Assembly: GCF_000746085.1 (NCBI RefSeq) | Contig: NZ_JQKO01000001.1 | Location: 186,001 to 250,000, forward strand | Reading direction: 5' to 3' | Origin: Methylocapsa aurea | GTDB lineage: Bacteria > Pseudomonadota > Alphaproteobacteria > Rhizobiales > Beijerinckiaceae | Length of the DNA: 64,000 bases | Shown: one piece after another, positions 18,866-27,123 of the stretch | Numbering within the stretch: position 1 is the stretch's first letter | Layout: each line of letters starts with the position of its first letter | The notes under the pieces: model-generated | Database searches by the model: none | What the model saw: the letters and a program-made list of their open reading frames with translations, nothing else | Told to the model about the DNA's origin: nothing | Position numbers and translations under genes: made by a program

Positions 18866-19177
18866 TTATTCGGCCGGCGCGGGCGCCTCGGTCTCCTGCG
18901 TCATACGGCTATGCTTGATGCCGTAAACAAAATTGATAACGAGACCGATCGCAAGCCATATAGCCAGCCTGACCCAAGTGTCGCCGGGGAGCCTCAGCAT
19001 CAGGAAAATCGGATTTTCCTCAAAGGGATCCTGCGGCGCTGGCCATAATCCGCGTTCGGCCATCATTTCCATGAGATCCCGGAAGGTAAGCTTGAACCGA
19101 AGACGCCAACGCGCGCAGAGGATGATAATCTCGCGGTCAAAATGGCGGCCTTTTAAGAGATCATCTACGCTCGGCAT
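18866..19177 (-). pseudogene. Chimeric ORF: IS6-type transposase N-terminus joined to amino-acid permease C-terminus
   Basis: The 103-residue frame starts with 44 residues typical of the IS6-family transposase N-terminus (LLKGRHFDREIIILCARW, RDLMEMMAERGL). It changes at about 19045 to a tail typical of APC-superfamily amino-acid permeases (LMLRLPGDTWVRLAIWLAIGL, then YGIKHSRM). The IS6 helix-turn-helix and catalytic parts and almost all of the permease are gone. It looks like a deletion junction between an IS copy and a permease gene; whether the fused frame is translated is unknown. Confidence 0.75.
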
Positions 19178-19305
19178 GGCGGTTGCTTTCACTCTTGTCA
19201 CTCCCTCACCGGCAAATATGCTCCGCTTGCGCCAGAGCCTCCTCGTCTGCCCAACCATCAAGCGTCGCAACCGCCTCGTGAATATCGTTGGCCCGCGCTG
19301 GGCGA

Positions 19306-19776
19306 TGACGATCGCTAAGCCGCGCCGGGTGGTCGCCACGGTGGAATGGCATTTGGGCGAACTTTGTCCGCGCGTCGGCTTCATCGTGACCAACATGGCG
19401 AGGCCTCCCGAGAATGTTGTCCTTCTACAACAAGCAGGGGACATGTCAGCGGTGGATTAAGGAAGGCAAGGGCGCGGTCAGACGGACGCGGTTCTTATGC
19501 CGCGCGTTTGCGGCCAACACGGTCCGCCTTCAACTTCATGCGCTGACCTACAATCTCGGTAATTTTCTGCGCGCGCTGGCGACGCCGGAGCCGATGAAGG
19601 ATTGGTCGCTGACGAGCCTGAAGGAAAAGCTGATCAAGATCGGCGCGAAGGTCGTTAGCCACAGGCGCTATGTCGCATTCCGAATGGCCGAAGCCGCCAT
19701 TTCAGGCAACCTCTTCGCAGACATTCTGGGGATGATCGCGGAACTGCAGCCACCGCAAGTTGCATCGTCAGCTTAA
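19306..19776 (+). pseudogene. IS1380-family transposase 3' remnant, frameshifted
   Basis: Frame 1 from about 19306 reads RRVVATVEWHLGELCPRVGF and TNMARPPENVV. After a shift near 19420 the adjoining frame continues with FYNKQGTCQRWIKEGKGA, FAANTVRLQLHALTYNLGNF and KLIKIGAKVVSHRRYVAFRM to a stop at 19774-19776. These blocks are characteristic of the C-terminal half of IS1380-family (DDE) transposases. The 5' half is missing. The 128 bp between this and the IS6 fragment contain no intact gene. Confidence 0.8.
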
Positions 19777-19974
19777 TGCGTCCGGCGTCGCGCATCCCAT
19801 CAAAAGCCAGGCGAAAGATGCGTCTTAACGACGGAAAATTTGGGAGCTTCAGCGTTCCGCCCGACCTCGGAACGTCCTACGCTTTTCGCCAACGTCTCCG
19901 CGGCGATCGGGGCTTGCCAATAACCACGAACAGGTGCAGGTTTGTTTTCAATCGGCGCTATCTGGAGAATGTCG

Positions 19975-22068
19975 ATGAATTGGGTTGGAAACGATAAGCC
20001 GAAGGCGGCGGTGGGCCTCGCAGCGTTTTTCGTCGGGGCGATTCTAGCTGCCGTTTGCCCCGCGAAGGCGCTTGTCCAGTGCCCCGTTACGCCGCCCACC
20101 ATGACGATCAAGATTTACAACGATTCCGACGATCAATATCTCTTTCCCGAGCTTGAGACCGGCCTCGGCGCCGAGGATGTCTGGATCCAGGCGATCTGCA
20201 AGGTGCCGAACAGTCAAATACCCAGTCATCAGTACCCGCGGACGTTGACCAACAGATTCTACATCAATCCGGACGGCGGCATCGCACCGCACCAAAGCGT
20301 GGTCATCACGCTTCCCCTTTATACGCAACTGGTTGCTTCCGTAAGCCCGAACGCGAACGACCAATATGCGGAATGGTGGCAGGGCCAGAACATACAATTG
20401 TTCACCAGCCCGACGTCGACGCCGCCAAAGGCGTATCTTGAGGCTTATCAATCAAAATCGAGGACGGGCCAGACGCCGCTGACGTCGCTGGCGGCGAACC
20501 CCACCTGGCCGACCTGCCCGGTGCCGTGCAAACTGGTATTTTTCAAGGATACCATGGGCACGCTGCCGAAGAACGGCCCGAGCCAGCTCATCGAAGCGAC
20601 CCTCGGCGCCCGGCAGGCGCAAAAGGTCGTTAATGATTCCCCGCCAAATTCGCTCGACATCCGCAACGCCGATTTTGACGTGAGTTACGTCAACGTCGCC
20701 TATGCGCCGGCTGCGATGGGGCCATACCAGAACGATCAGGTCGGTTATGTCGGTTCGCCTATGGCGATGGCGACCGCCCAGGCCCGCCTCAATAAATTCA
20801 AGACGGACTATCCGGGTTGGCCGCAATTCGTGGTCACCTATACGGATAGCACGCCGCCGGAAACAATTCTGAAATTCGCCTCGCCGCTTGAAGTATTTGC
20901 GAGATTGAGCCCGCCTAGCCCGAACCCCCCGCCCGATCTGACCGCGCCGCCGCAGTGGCCCAATAAATTGTGGGCTCCCATTGAGAATCTGCGGACCGAT
21001 TGGAAGAAATACACCGCGTCCTGCCGCCATAGCGATCGAGGGTCCACGACATTTTGCGACGCCCTCCTCGACGTGCGGGATCTCATCGTTGCGAATTACA
21101 ATCAATATGTCGCGCTCATCAAAAACAAGACCTGCACAGGAACCGCCGTTCCGAAAACAGACGATGCGATCATATCGCATGCCTATGGATGGGCTCCGTG
21201 GACCGCGGCGAATGAAGTGGGCAAAGGGTGCAGCGCGACGGCGAACTTGCTGGAGGACACGCCGGGCTACTGGACCCAGGCGCGAGGCAAACCTAAAGAT
21301 TATACCAAATATCTGAAGGTCAAGCTCGAATTCGATAAGTTGAACTACGGGACTCTGCCCAGCCCGGCATACGTGTTCAACCCGTGGGTGAACCTCATTC
21401 ACAACAAGACCTATCTGGACATACCCGGCGCATATGCCTATTCGGTCGACGACGCCGTGGGCAACATTCAGGCTGAGGCAACGGGATATATCATTGATTT
21501 CGCAAGCTTGGAGCATCTTGAGAATAAATTTCCGGCCGAGCCGCCGATCAATATTGCGCTCGGATATTCGGCGCAATCTCCAATCAGGTTTTCGAGCTAT
21601 CGCGTCTGCGTCAACGATTTGGCCCACGACAAGCCAGTCAACGAATTGAATCCGGCGTTTATCATCAACGCCCGCGATCCTTCCTCGTGCCCCGTGTACC
21701 TTATCGACAATGGCTACAATAAGAGCGCCCCGCAAACCTATACGTTCACGATCACCAAGGCGCCGCCGTTCACGGAATTTACGATTCCGCAAGTCAATGC
21801 TGGCGTGCCCAAATGGGATAATAGCTCGCACTCAATACCGAACACGAACACGACCAACATAATCTATTGCAACGGCAATACGTCGACGGCGCCCTTTCAG
21901 CAGTCGAGTAAGGCTTGGTGCTGCGATTTGAAATACAGCACCGGCGTTTGGGCGTACACAAAGCCGGATCCAACCAGCGCTCATGCGACGCAGGTCCACA
22001 CGGCTGTGACCAATCCAGCGCTGCCGAACTCGACCACCACCGACAAGGCCTGCAACCTCGGGCATTAG
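19975..22068 (+). CDS. Large secreted protein of unknown function, possibly thaumatin-like fold
   Basis: The 697-residue product begins with a signal peptide (about 1-34, ending CPAKA). I chose the ATG at 19975 because GGAGA lies six bases upstream. The mature part starts with a beta-rich domain (TIKIYNDSDDQYLFPELETG) and contains LIEATLG followed by DFDVSYVNVAYAPAAMGP. That pattern recalls thaumatin-like and GH64 proteins (a TL strand followed by D-x-DVS-V). The middle is Pro-rich (about 300-325) and many Cys suggest disulfides. No membrane anchor is seen. Codon use looks less GC-rich than the neighbours. It lies next to IS remnants in the tRNA-Ser island. Function unknown; the thaumatin relation is inference. 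Confidence 0.75.
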   Translation: MNWVGNDKPKAAVGLAAFFVGAILAAVCPAKALVQCPVTPPTMTIKIYNDSDDQYLFPELETGLGAEDVWIQAICKVPNSQIPSHQYPRTLTNRFYINPDGGIAPHQSVVITLPLYTQLVASVSPNANDQYAEWWQGQNIQLFTSPTSTPPKAYLEAYQSKSRTGQTPLTSLAANPTWPTCPVPCKLVFFKDTMGTLPKNGPSQLIEATLGARQAQKVVNDSPPNSLDIRNADFDVSYVNVAYAPAAMGPYQNDQVGYVGSPMAMATAQARLNKFKTDYPGWPQFVVTYTDSTPPETILKFASPLEVFARLSPPSPNPPPDLTAPPQWPNKLWAPIENLRTDWKKYTASCRHSDRGSTTFCDALLDVRDLIVANYNQYVALIKNKTCTGTAVPKTDDAIISHAYGWAPWTAANEVGKGCSATANLLEDTPGYWTQARGKPKDYTKYLKVKLEFDKLNYGTLPSPAYVFNPWVNLIHNKTYLDIPGAYAYSVDDAVGNIQAEATGYIIDFASLEHLENKFPAEPPINIALGYSAQSPIRFSSYRVCVNDLAHDKPVNELNPAFIINARDPSSCPVYLIDNGYNKSAPQTYTFTITKAPPFTEFTIPQVNAGVPKWDNSSHSIPNTNTTNIIYCNGNTSTAPFQQSSKAWCCDLKYSTGVWAYTKPDPTSAHATQVHTAVTNPALPNSTTTDKACNLGH

Positions 22069-22389
22069 CTCTGCCCGCCGCCTTGCCAACGCCGGTTCCG
22101 ATTGATCTCGCTTAAGCAGTTGCAATGCGGTTTCGATGGATGAAAGTTGAAGACATATAGCAACTGTGGTCCGGGCCATGCGATCAGATCGTTGACGTCG
22201 CCTCATGACGCGATAACCTTGGCGTTCAATTCGTTGAGTAGCTTCATATAGTTCAAATCAATACGATAAAAGTCGGGCGGACGCTCCCTCCGCCACCTAT
22301 GCATTTTGTCTTTGATCTTGCTGGCCGCCGTTTGGATAAGAGCGCCTTAGCTGGCTGTGAGTGGATGGAATTTGGGAGGAACAGCCGAT
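22069..22389. other. Intergenic region holding the island's right end
   Basis: No gene is supported. On the minus strand short stretches such as LLYVFNFHPS read like fragments of a coding sequence but are broken by stops. The attR-like repeat (22282-22296) lies near its right end. Confidence 0.4.
22282..22296 (+). repeat. attR-like site: copy of the tRNA-Ser 3' end
   Basis: CGCTCCCTCCGCCAC is an exact copy of 16299-16313. No further tRNA sequence precedes it, as expected for the displaced half-site left by integrase-mediated insertion. Confidence 0.65.
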
Positions 22390-22617
22390 ATGTTCGAGTG
22401 GTTCAAGAACCTCTTGAGGAAATATGTCATCCAGGACGTGCCGATGGAGCTTGCGATGTGCGAATTCGGGTGCAGGGTCAAGGAATGCCGGCGCGGGGAA
22501 TGGCAAACGTGCGAAAATAGGATTCTTGATATGGAACGTGAGGCCGCCTACGCTCAAAAAGTTTTAGATTCCAATTTCAATCCTGGGGGCGGCGGATTAG
22601 AACGGAAGCCAAATTAA
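22390..22617 (+). CDS. Small Cys-containing hypothetical protein
   Basis: The 75-residue product starts at ATG 22390, nine bases after a strong GGGAGGA site. Four cysteines occur in CEFGCRVKEC and C-terminal to it (QTCE), hinting at metal binding or disulfides. The N-terminus MFEWFKNLLRKY is amphipathic. I do not recognise a characterised family. It is the first gene outside the tRNA-Ser island. Confidence 0.6.
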   Translation: MFEWFKNLLRKYVIQDVPMELAMCEFGCRVKECRRGEWQTCENRILDMEREAAYAQKVLDSNFNPGGGGLERKPN

Positions 22618-22997
22618 TTCTAATTTAGTTCACGCATTGAACGAGATTTTATTCAGTTTTTTTGAGAGCTCCGGCCATTGCGGGCGCAAGCGCATGTTTT
22701 GGCAATGTGGAAACCAGAGCGCATTAAGAATTAAAAATGCGGAAGAAGTTAAAGCGGCGCCCAACTCCGCTGAATAGGGAGGCGCGCTGGCGCCGCTGAG
22801 CAGGATGTCGGCAGCCGGATTTTTCGGCTGTGTCCACGCCCTAGTCCGCATCTTCCGACGCCGAAATCCTGCCGCACGGACATGGTGGAAGCCGTTGCGC
22901 TCTCCATTTACGGGATTCTCAAGAATTCATTCTATCGCTAGAGTGAGAGAATTCGGCGGGCGGCGGGCTTGGGTCGGGACCGCACCGGGAGGCGTGG
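22618..22997. other. Intergenic region before the DivL-like gene
   Basis: These 380 bp hold no supported gene. The sequence near 22620-22670 is AT-rich and may contain promoter elements. No palindrome of the dispersed families is seen. Confidence 0.35.
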
Positions 22998-25535
22998 ATG
23001 GGGTGGCGCTGGCGCCAGCGAGGCGCGAGAATTTGGCGGCGGCTATCCTGGCTGCGCCTGGGCCAGGGGCTTGGCGGTTGCGCCGCGCTTGTCTGCCTTG
23101 GCGCGCCCGCGCTGGCGGTGCGCTTCTGGCCGGACCCCCTTCTCGCTGAGACCAGCCTTGCTGGCCGACTGCGCCAGAGCGCGGACGTCGCGGCCATCGC
23201 GCTGATTATCGGCCTGGTTCTTTTTTCGACTCTCACCGCCCTGTTGCATCTGACCGGACGGCGGCGGTGGATGCGCCGCGAGAACGCGCTCAATTTGGAG
23301 CTCGCCGCCTTGCGCGCCAGACTTGACCGCGCTGAACTTTTTCTTGCCGCCGAATCGCAGATTGTCATCGCCTGGGATCGGCCGGGCGAGGAGCCGGACA
23401 TCGAGGGCGATCTCGGCCTTGTGACCGACGCATCGAATGCCCGGCGCGTGCTTGCCTTCGGGTCGTGGCTGGCCCCCGACTTGGCGCAAAGCCTCGACGC
23501 CTGCCTCGCGAAGCTGCGCGATCGCGGCGAAGCCTTCCGCTTTACGCTGACGAGCCTCAGCGGACGCCATCTCGAAGCCGAGGGTCGCCCGGTCAATGGC
23601 CTCGCCGTCATGCGCATCCGAGATGTTTCCGGCGATCGCCTCGAACTCATTCGATTGCACGAGCTGCAGGTGCGAACGATAGGAGAACTTCACGCCTTGT
23701 GGGCGATGCTCGACGCGGTTCCAAATCCGGCATGGGTGCGCGATGGCGAAGGCCGGCTGACCTGGGTCAATGCCGCTTATGCCCGCGCAGTCGAAGCCGA
23801 GGATCCAACCGCGGCCGTCTCGCGAGGCATCGAGCTTCTCGACCGTCCGGCGCGCGATGCGAGCGCCGAGGCGCGCGCCGCCAGGGCCATCTGGCGTGGA
23901 CGTGCGCCTGCGGTGGTTGTCGGCGAGCGGCGGATGCTCGACATCGTCGATGCGCCAGCTGGGACCGCTTCTGTCGGGATGGCCATGGACGTATCCGAGA
24001 TCGAAGCCATGCGCGATGCGCTCGACCGTGAAATGCAGGCGCATGCGCGCACTCTCGATCAGCTTTCGACCGCCGTCGTCATTTTCGACCGTTCGAAGCG
24101 CCTTGTGTTTCACAATGCCGCCTATCGCCAACTATGGGCGCTCGATCAGGCCTGGCTCGATCAACATCCAACCGATTCCGAAATCCTCGACCGGCTGCGC
24201 GCGGCGCGGCTCTTGCCCGAACAAGCCGATTTCCGCGCCTGGAAGAGAGCCCTTCTTGACGCCTACCAATCGCTCGAGACGGACGAGCAGGCCTGGTACC
24301 TGCCTGATGGACGGACCTTGCGCATAGTCATCAATCCCAATCCGCAAGGCGGCGTCACTTATCTTTTCGACGACGTAACGGAGCGCTTCCACCTCGAATC
24401 CCAATTCAACGCTCTGATCCGGGTGCAGGGCGAAACCCTTGATACGCTCAAGGAAGGCGTCGCCGTGTTTGGCAGCGATGGCCGCCTGAAACTGTTCAAT
24501 CCCGCCTTCGCGCGCATGTGGACGCTCGAGTCAAATCAGCTTGACGACCGGCCGCATATCGATCGCGTGGCGGCGATCTGCGCACCGCTTTTCGCCGATA
24601 ACGAAGCCTGGGAGGATTTACGCGCAGTCGTCGCCGGGCTGCAGGATCAACGCCTTGGGTTCGAACGCCGCCTCGCGCGCCGCGACGGATCCGTCCTCGA
24701 TTGCGCGGCCGCGCCGCTGCCCGATGGCGCGACCCTTCTCACCTTCATCGATGCGACGGCAGGGGTGAATGTCGAAAGAGCGCTGACCGAACGAAACCAG
24801 GCGCTGATCGACGCCGAAAAGCTGCGCAACGATTTTGTCCATCATGTGTCCTACGAATTGCGTTCGCCGCTAACCAATATCATTGGCTTCATCCAGCTTC
24901 TGGGCGATCCGGCGGTCGGGCCGCTGAACAAGAAGCAGCTTGAATATGCCGGCTATGTGATGAAATCCTCGTCGGCGCTCCTGGCGATCATCAATGATAT
25001 TCTCGATCTTGCCTCGATCGACGCCGATGCGATGGAATTGTCGCTCGAGGAAGTCGACATTGCGCAAACGATGCAGGCCGCGGCCGAGGGCGTGCAAGAC
25101 CGCCTCGATGAAACGAGCCTCACGTTGCGCGTCTCGGTCATGGACGGCGTCGGCGCGTTTATCGCCGACGGCAAACGCATCCGGCAAATCCTCTTTAATC
25201 TCTTGTCCAACGCCATCGGCTTTTCGTCGCCGGGCCAGTTTGTTGATCTTGCGGCCTTGCGGCGCGGCGATGAAATCGTATTCAAGGTCACCGATCAGGG
25301 ACGCGGCATGCCGGCGGCGATCGTCGAACATATTTTCGATCGTTTCAAAACGCATACGACGGGTTCGCGCCACCGCGGCGTCGGGCTTGGCCTTTCTATT
25401 GTGCGATCCTTTGTCGAGCTCCACGGCGGCCGCATCTTGATCGACACAGCGCCGGGCGAAGGGACGACCGTCACTTGCATCTTTCCAGCCGAGGGTGTGA
25501 AGCTGGCGGCGGTTGAAACAGCGCAGGGAGTATGA
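22998..25535 (+). CDS. divL: DivL-like PAS sensor kinase with Tyr in place of the phospho-acceptor His
   Basis: The 845-residue product has two N-terminal hydrophobic segments (about 24-41 and 65-88), several PAS-like domains (about 230-600), a HisKA-type dimerisation helix and a HATPase domain (GVGLGLSIVRSFVELHGG near the C-terminus). The H-box reads HHVSYELRSPLTNIIGF: the position normally histidine is Tyr619. This Tyr is the defining feature of Caulobacter DivL, which regulates the CckA-CtrA cell-cycle phosphorelay and also lies near tsaE. The ATG at 22998 follows GGGAGG closely. The gene overlaps the next one by 4 bp, so the two are translationally coupled. Confidence 0.85.
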   Translation: MGWRWRQRGARIWRRLSWLRLGQGLGGCAALVCLGAPALAVRFWPDPLLAETSLAGRLRQSADVAAIALIIGLVLFSTLTALLHLTGRRRWMRRENALNLELAALRARLDRAELFLAAESQIVIAWDRPGEEPDIEGDLGLVTDASNARRVLAFGSWLAPDLAQSLDACLAKLRDRGEAFRFTLTSLSGRHLEAEGRPVNGLAVMRIRDVSGDRLELIRLHELQVRTIGELHALWAMLDAVPNPAWVRDGEGRLTWVNAAYARAVEAEDPTAAVSRGIELLDRPARDASAEARAARAIWRGRAPAVVVGERRMLDIVDAPAGTASVGMAMDVSEIEAMRDALDREMQAHARTLDQLSTAVVIFDRSKRLVFHNAAYRQLWALDQAWLDQHPTDSEILDRLRAARLLPEQADFRAWKRALLDAYQSLETDEQAWYLPDGRTLRIVINPNPQGGVTYLFDDVTERFHLESQFNALIRVQGETLDTLKEGVAVFGSDGRLKLFNPAFARMWTLESNQLDDRPHIDRVAAICAPLFADNEAWEDLRAVVAGLQDQRLGFERRLARRDGSVLDCAAAPLPDGATLLTFIDATAGVNVERALTERNQALIDAEKLRNDFVHHVSYELRSPLTNIIGFIQLLGDPAVGPLNKKQLEYAGYVMKSSSALLAIINDILDLASIDADAMELSLEEVDIAQTMQAAAEGVQDRLDETSLTLRVSVMDGVGAFIADGKRIRQILFNLLSNAIGFSSPGQFVDLAALRRGDEIVFKVTDQGRGMPAAIVEHIFDRFKTHTTGSRHRGVGLGLSIVRSFVELHGGRILIDTAPGEGTTVTCIFPAEGVKLAAVETAQGV

Positions 25536-27097
25536 ACGCGATGGCGGTTGAGGCGGCGCTGGAAACCAAGCCCGATACGATCTGGCCGCGCGCTCTCGAG
25601 GGCGAGGCGAGCGTTCGGGAGCTTGCGGCCGATGTCGCCGCATTGATTGGTCCAGGCGATCTCGTGACCCTGTCCGGCGATCTTGGCGCCGGGAAAACGA
25701 CCTTCGCCCGCGCGCTGATTCGCCTCCTCACGGGCGAGCCCGATCTTGAAGTTCCAAGCCCGACCTTCGTCTTGATGCAGGTCTATGAGGGCGAGCGCTA
25801 TCCGATCGTTCACGCCGATCTCTACCGGATCGGCAAGCCTGATGAACTCGCGGAACTTGGCTGGGAAGAGGCCTCCGAGGGGGCGCTTGTTCTCGTCGAA
25901 TGGCCGGACCGGGCCGGGGAATTTCTGAAGGCCGATCGGCTTGATATCGAATTCAACCTTGACCCCGATCGCGGCGAATCCTTCCGCGCGGCGACCTTGA
26001 CCGGCATCGGGGCATTCGCCGCGCGGCTCGGCAAGGCCAAGGCGATTCACGACATCCTCGAGCGCAGCGGCTGGAGCGACGCGGAGCGTCAATTCATGCA
26101 GGGCGATGCTTCGAGGCGCGCCTATGAGCGCTTGGTCAAGCCGGATGGACGAAGCGCCATCTTGATGATTTCGCCAAAGCAGTCGGATGGACCGCCGCTG
26201 CGCTACGGCAAGCCGTATAGCGCGATCGCGCGGCTCGCTGAGGACATCCGGCCTTTCATTGCAATCGACCAGGGCCTGCGCCAGCAGGGATTGTCAGCGC
26301 CGGAGATCTTCGCCTTCGACCTCCATGCCGGACTGATTCTACTGGAGGATCTCGGCTCGGAGCCGATTGTTGGCAAAGATGGAGTGAATCAGGAGCGCTA
26401 CGCCTGGGCGGTGACGGCGCTCGCAACCTTGCACAATGCGAACCTTCCCGACACGCTGCCGGTCGACGACAATGAGACCTATCGAATTCCAAATTATGAC
26501 CTCGATGCGCTTTCGATCGAGGTCGAACTGTTGCTCGACTGGTATGCGCCCCATGTCGCCGGCATCCAACTCGCCTCCGGCGCCAAGGCGACCTTCGTCA
26601 ATCTTTGGCGCCGGGCGCTGCAGGAGGGCGTCACCACGCGGACGACCTGGACGTTGCGGGATTATCATTCGCCTAACATTATCTGGCTGGCCGAGCGCGA
26701 AGGCGTTGCGAAGGTCGGCATGGTCGATTTCCAGGACTGCGTCCTCGGCCATCCCGCCTATGACGTCGTCTCGCTGCTGCAGGATGGGCGGGTTGACGTT
26801 CAAAATGTCATCGAATTGAAATTGCTCACTCATTACGCCCGCCTGCGGCGAGAGGCGGACCCCGGCTTCGACATGGCCGATTTTGCCCGCGCCTACGCCG
26901 TTCTCGGGGCGCAGCGGGCGACCAAGATCCTGGGGATCTTCGCCCGCCTCGATGCGCGCGACCACAGGCCGGATTATCTCGTCCATCTGCCGCATGTCGA
27001 AAAATATTTGGTCAAGGACCTTGCTCATCCGATTCTGGCGGACCTCAAGATCTGGTATGAGACGCATCTGCCGAGGATCTTCGATCCCGCCCCCTGA
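25532..27097 (+). CDS. TsaE-AmgK fusion: tRNA t6A ATPase plus MurNAc/GlcNAc kinase
   Basis: The 521-residue product joins two enzymes. Residues about 20-155 are TsaE (YjeE), with Walker A GDLGAGKT (49-56), the ATPase needed for tRNA threonylcarbamoyladenosine synthesis. Residues about 170-515 are an APH-type phosphotransferase like AmgK, with LRDYHSPNIIWL and DFQDCVLGHPAYD as catalytic and metal-binding segments. AmgK phosphorylates MurNAc at the anomeric position in peptidoglycan recycling. The next gene encodes MurU, the partner enzyme, which supports the assignment. Its start overlaps the divL stop (ATGA). Rhizobiales often carry this fusion or a tandem of the two genes. Confidence 0.88.
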   Translation: MNAMAVEAALETKPDTIWPRALEGEASVRELAADVAALIGPGDLVTLSGDLGAGKTTFARALIRLLTGEPDLEVPSPTFVLMQVYEGERYPIVHADLYRIGKPDELAELGWEEASEGALVLVEWPDRAGEFLKADRLDIEFNLDPDRGESFRAATLTGIGAFAARLGKAKAIHDILERSGWSDAERQFMQGDASRRAYERLVKPDGRSAILMISPKQSDGPPLRYGKPYSAIARLAEDIRPFIAIDQGLRQQGLSAPEIFAFDLHAGLILLEDLGSEPIVGKDGVNQERYAWAVTALATLHNANLPDTLPVDDNETYRIPNYDLDALSIEVELLLDWYAPHVAGIQLASGAKATFVNLWRRALQEGVTTRTTWTLRDYHSPNIIWLAEREGVAKVGMVDFQDCVLGHPAYDVVSLLQDGRVDVQNVIELKLLTHYARLRREADPGFDMADFARAYAVLGAQRATKILGIFARLDARDHRPDYLVHLPHVEKYLVKDLAHPILADLKIWYETHLPRIFDPAP

Positions 27098-27123
27098 GCG
27101 AACCGCAACAGGCTGTTGAGACG

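Larger units (their letters stand above)
16299..22296. mobile_element. Putative genomic-island remnant integrated at tRNA-Ser
   Basis: A 6.0-kb segment is bounded by 15-bp direct repeats of the tRNA-Ser 3' end. Inside are three transposase remnants of different families, a truncated permease tail, a His-tailed esterase, an aberrant alanine racemase and a large secreted protein of lower GC by eye. No intact integrase gene is present, so the element is either decayed or was brought in with an integrase later lost. The flanking genes (tex on the left, the small gene at 22390 on the right) would be neighbours in an empty site. Confidence 0.6.

Noticed and set aside
20452-21831. 459-codon minus-strand frame antisense to the secreted protein
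   Set aside because: Arg/Val-rich shadow without motifs, while the plus frame has a signal peptide and a ribosome binding site.
22140-22280. Minus-strand reading with LLYVFNFHPS, faintly like a glycogen branching enzyme end
   Set aside because: Short, broken by stops and lacking neighbouring signature residues; too weak to call a pseudogene.
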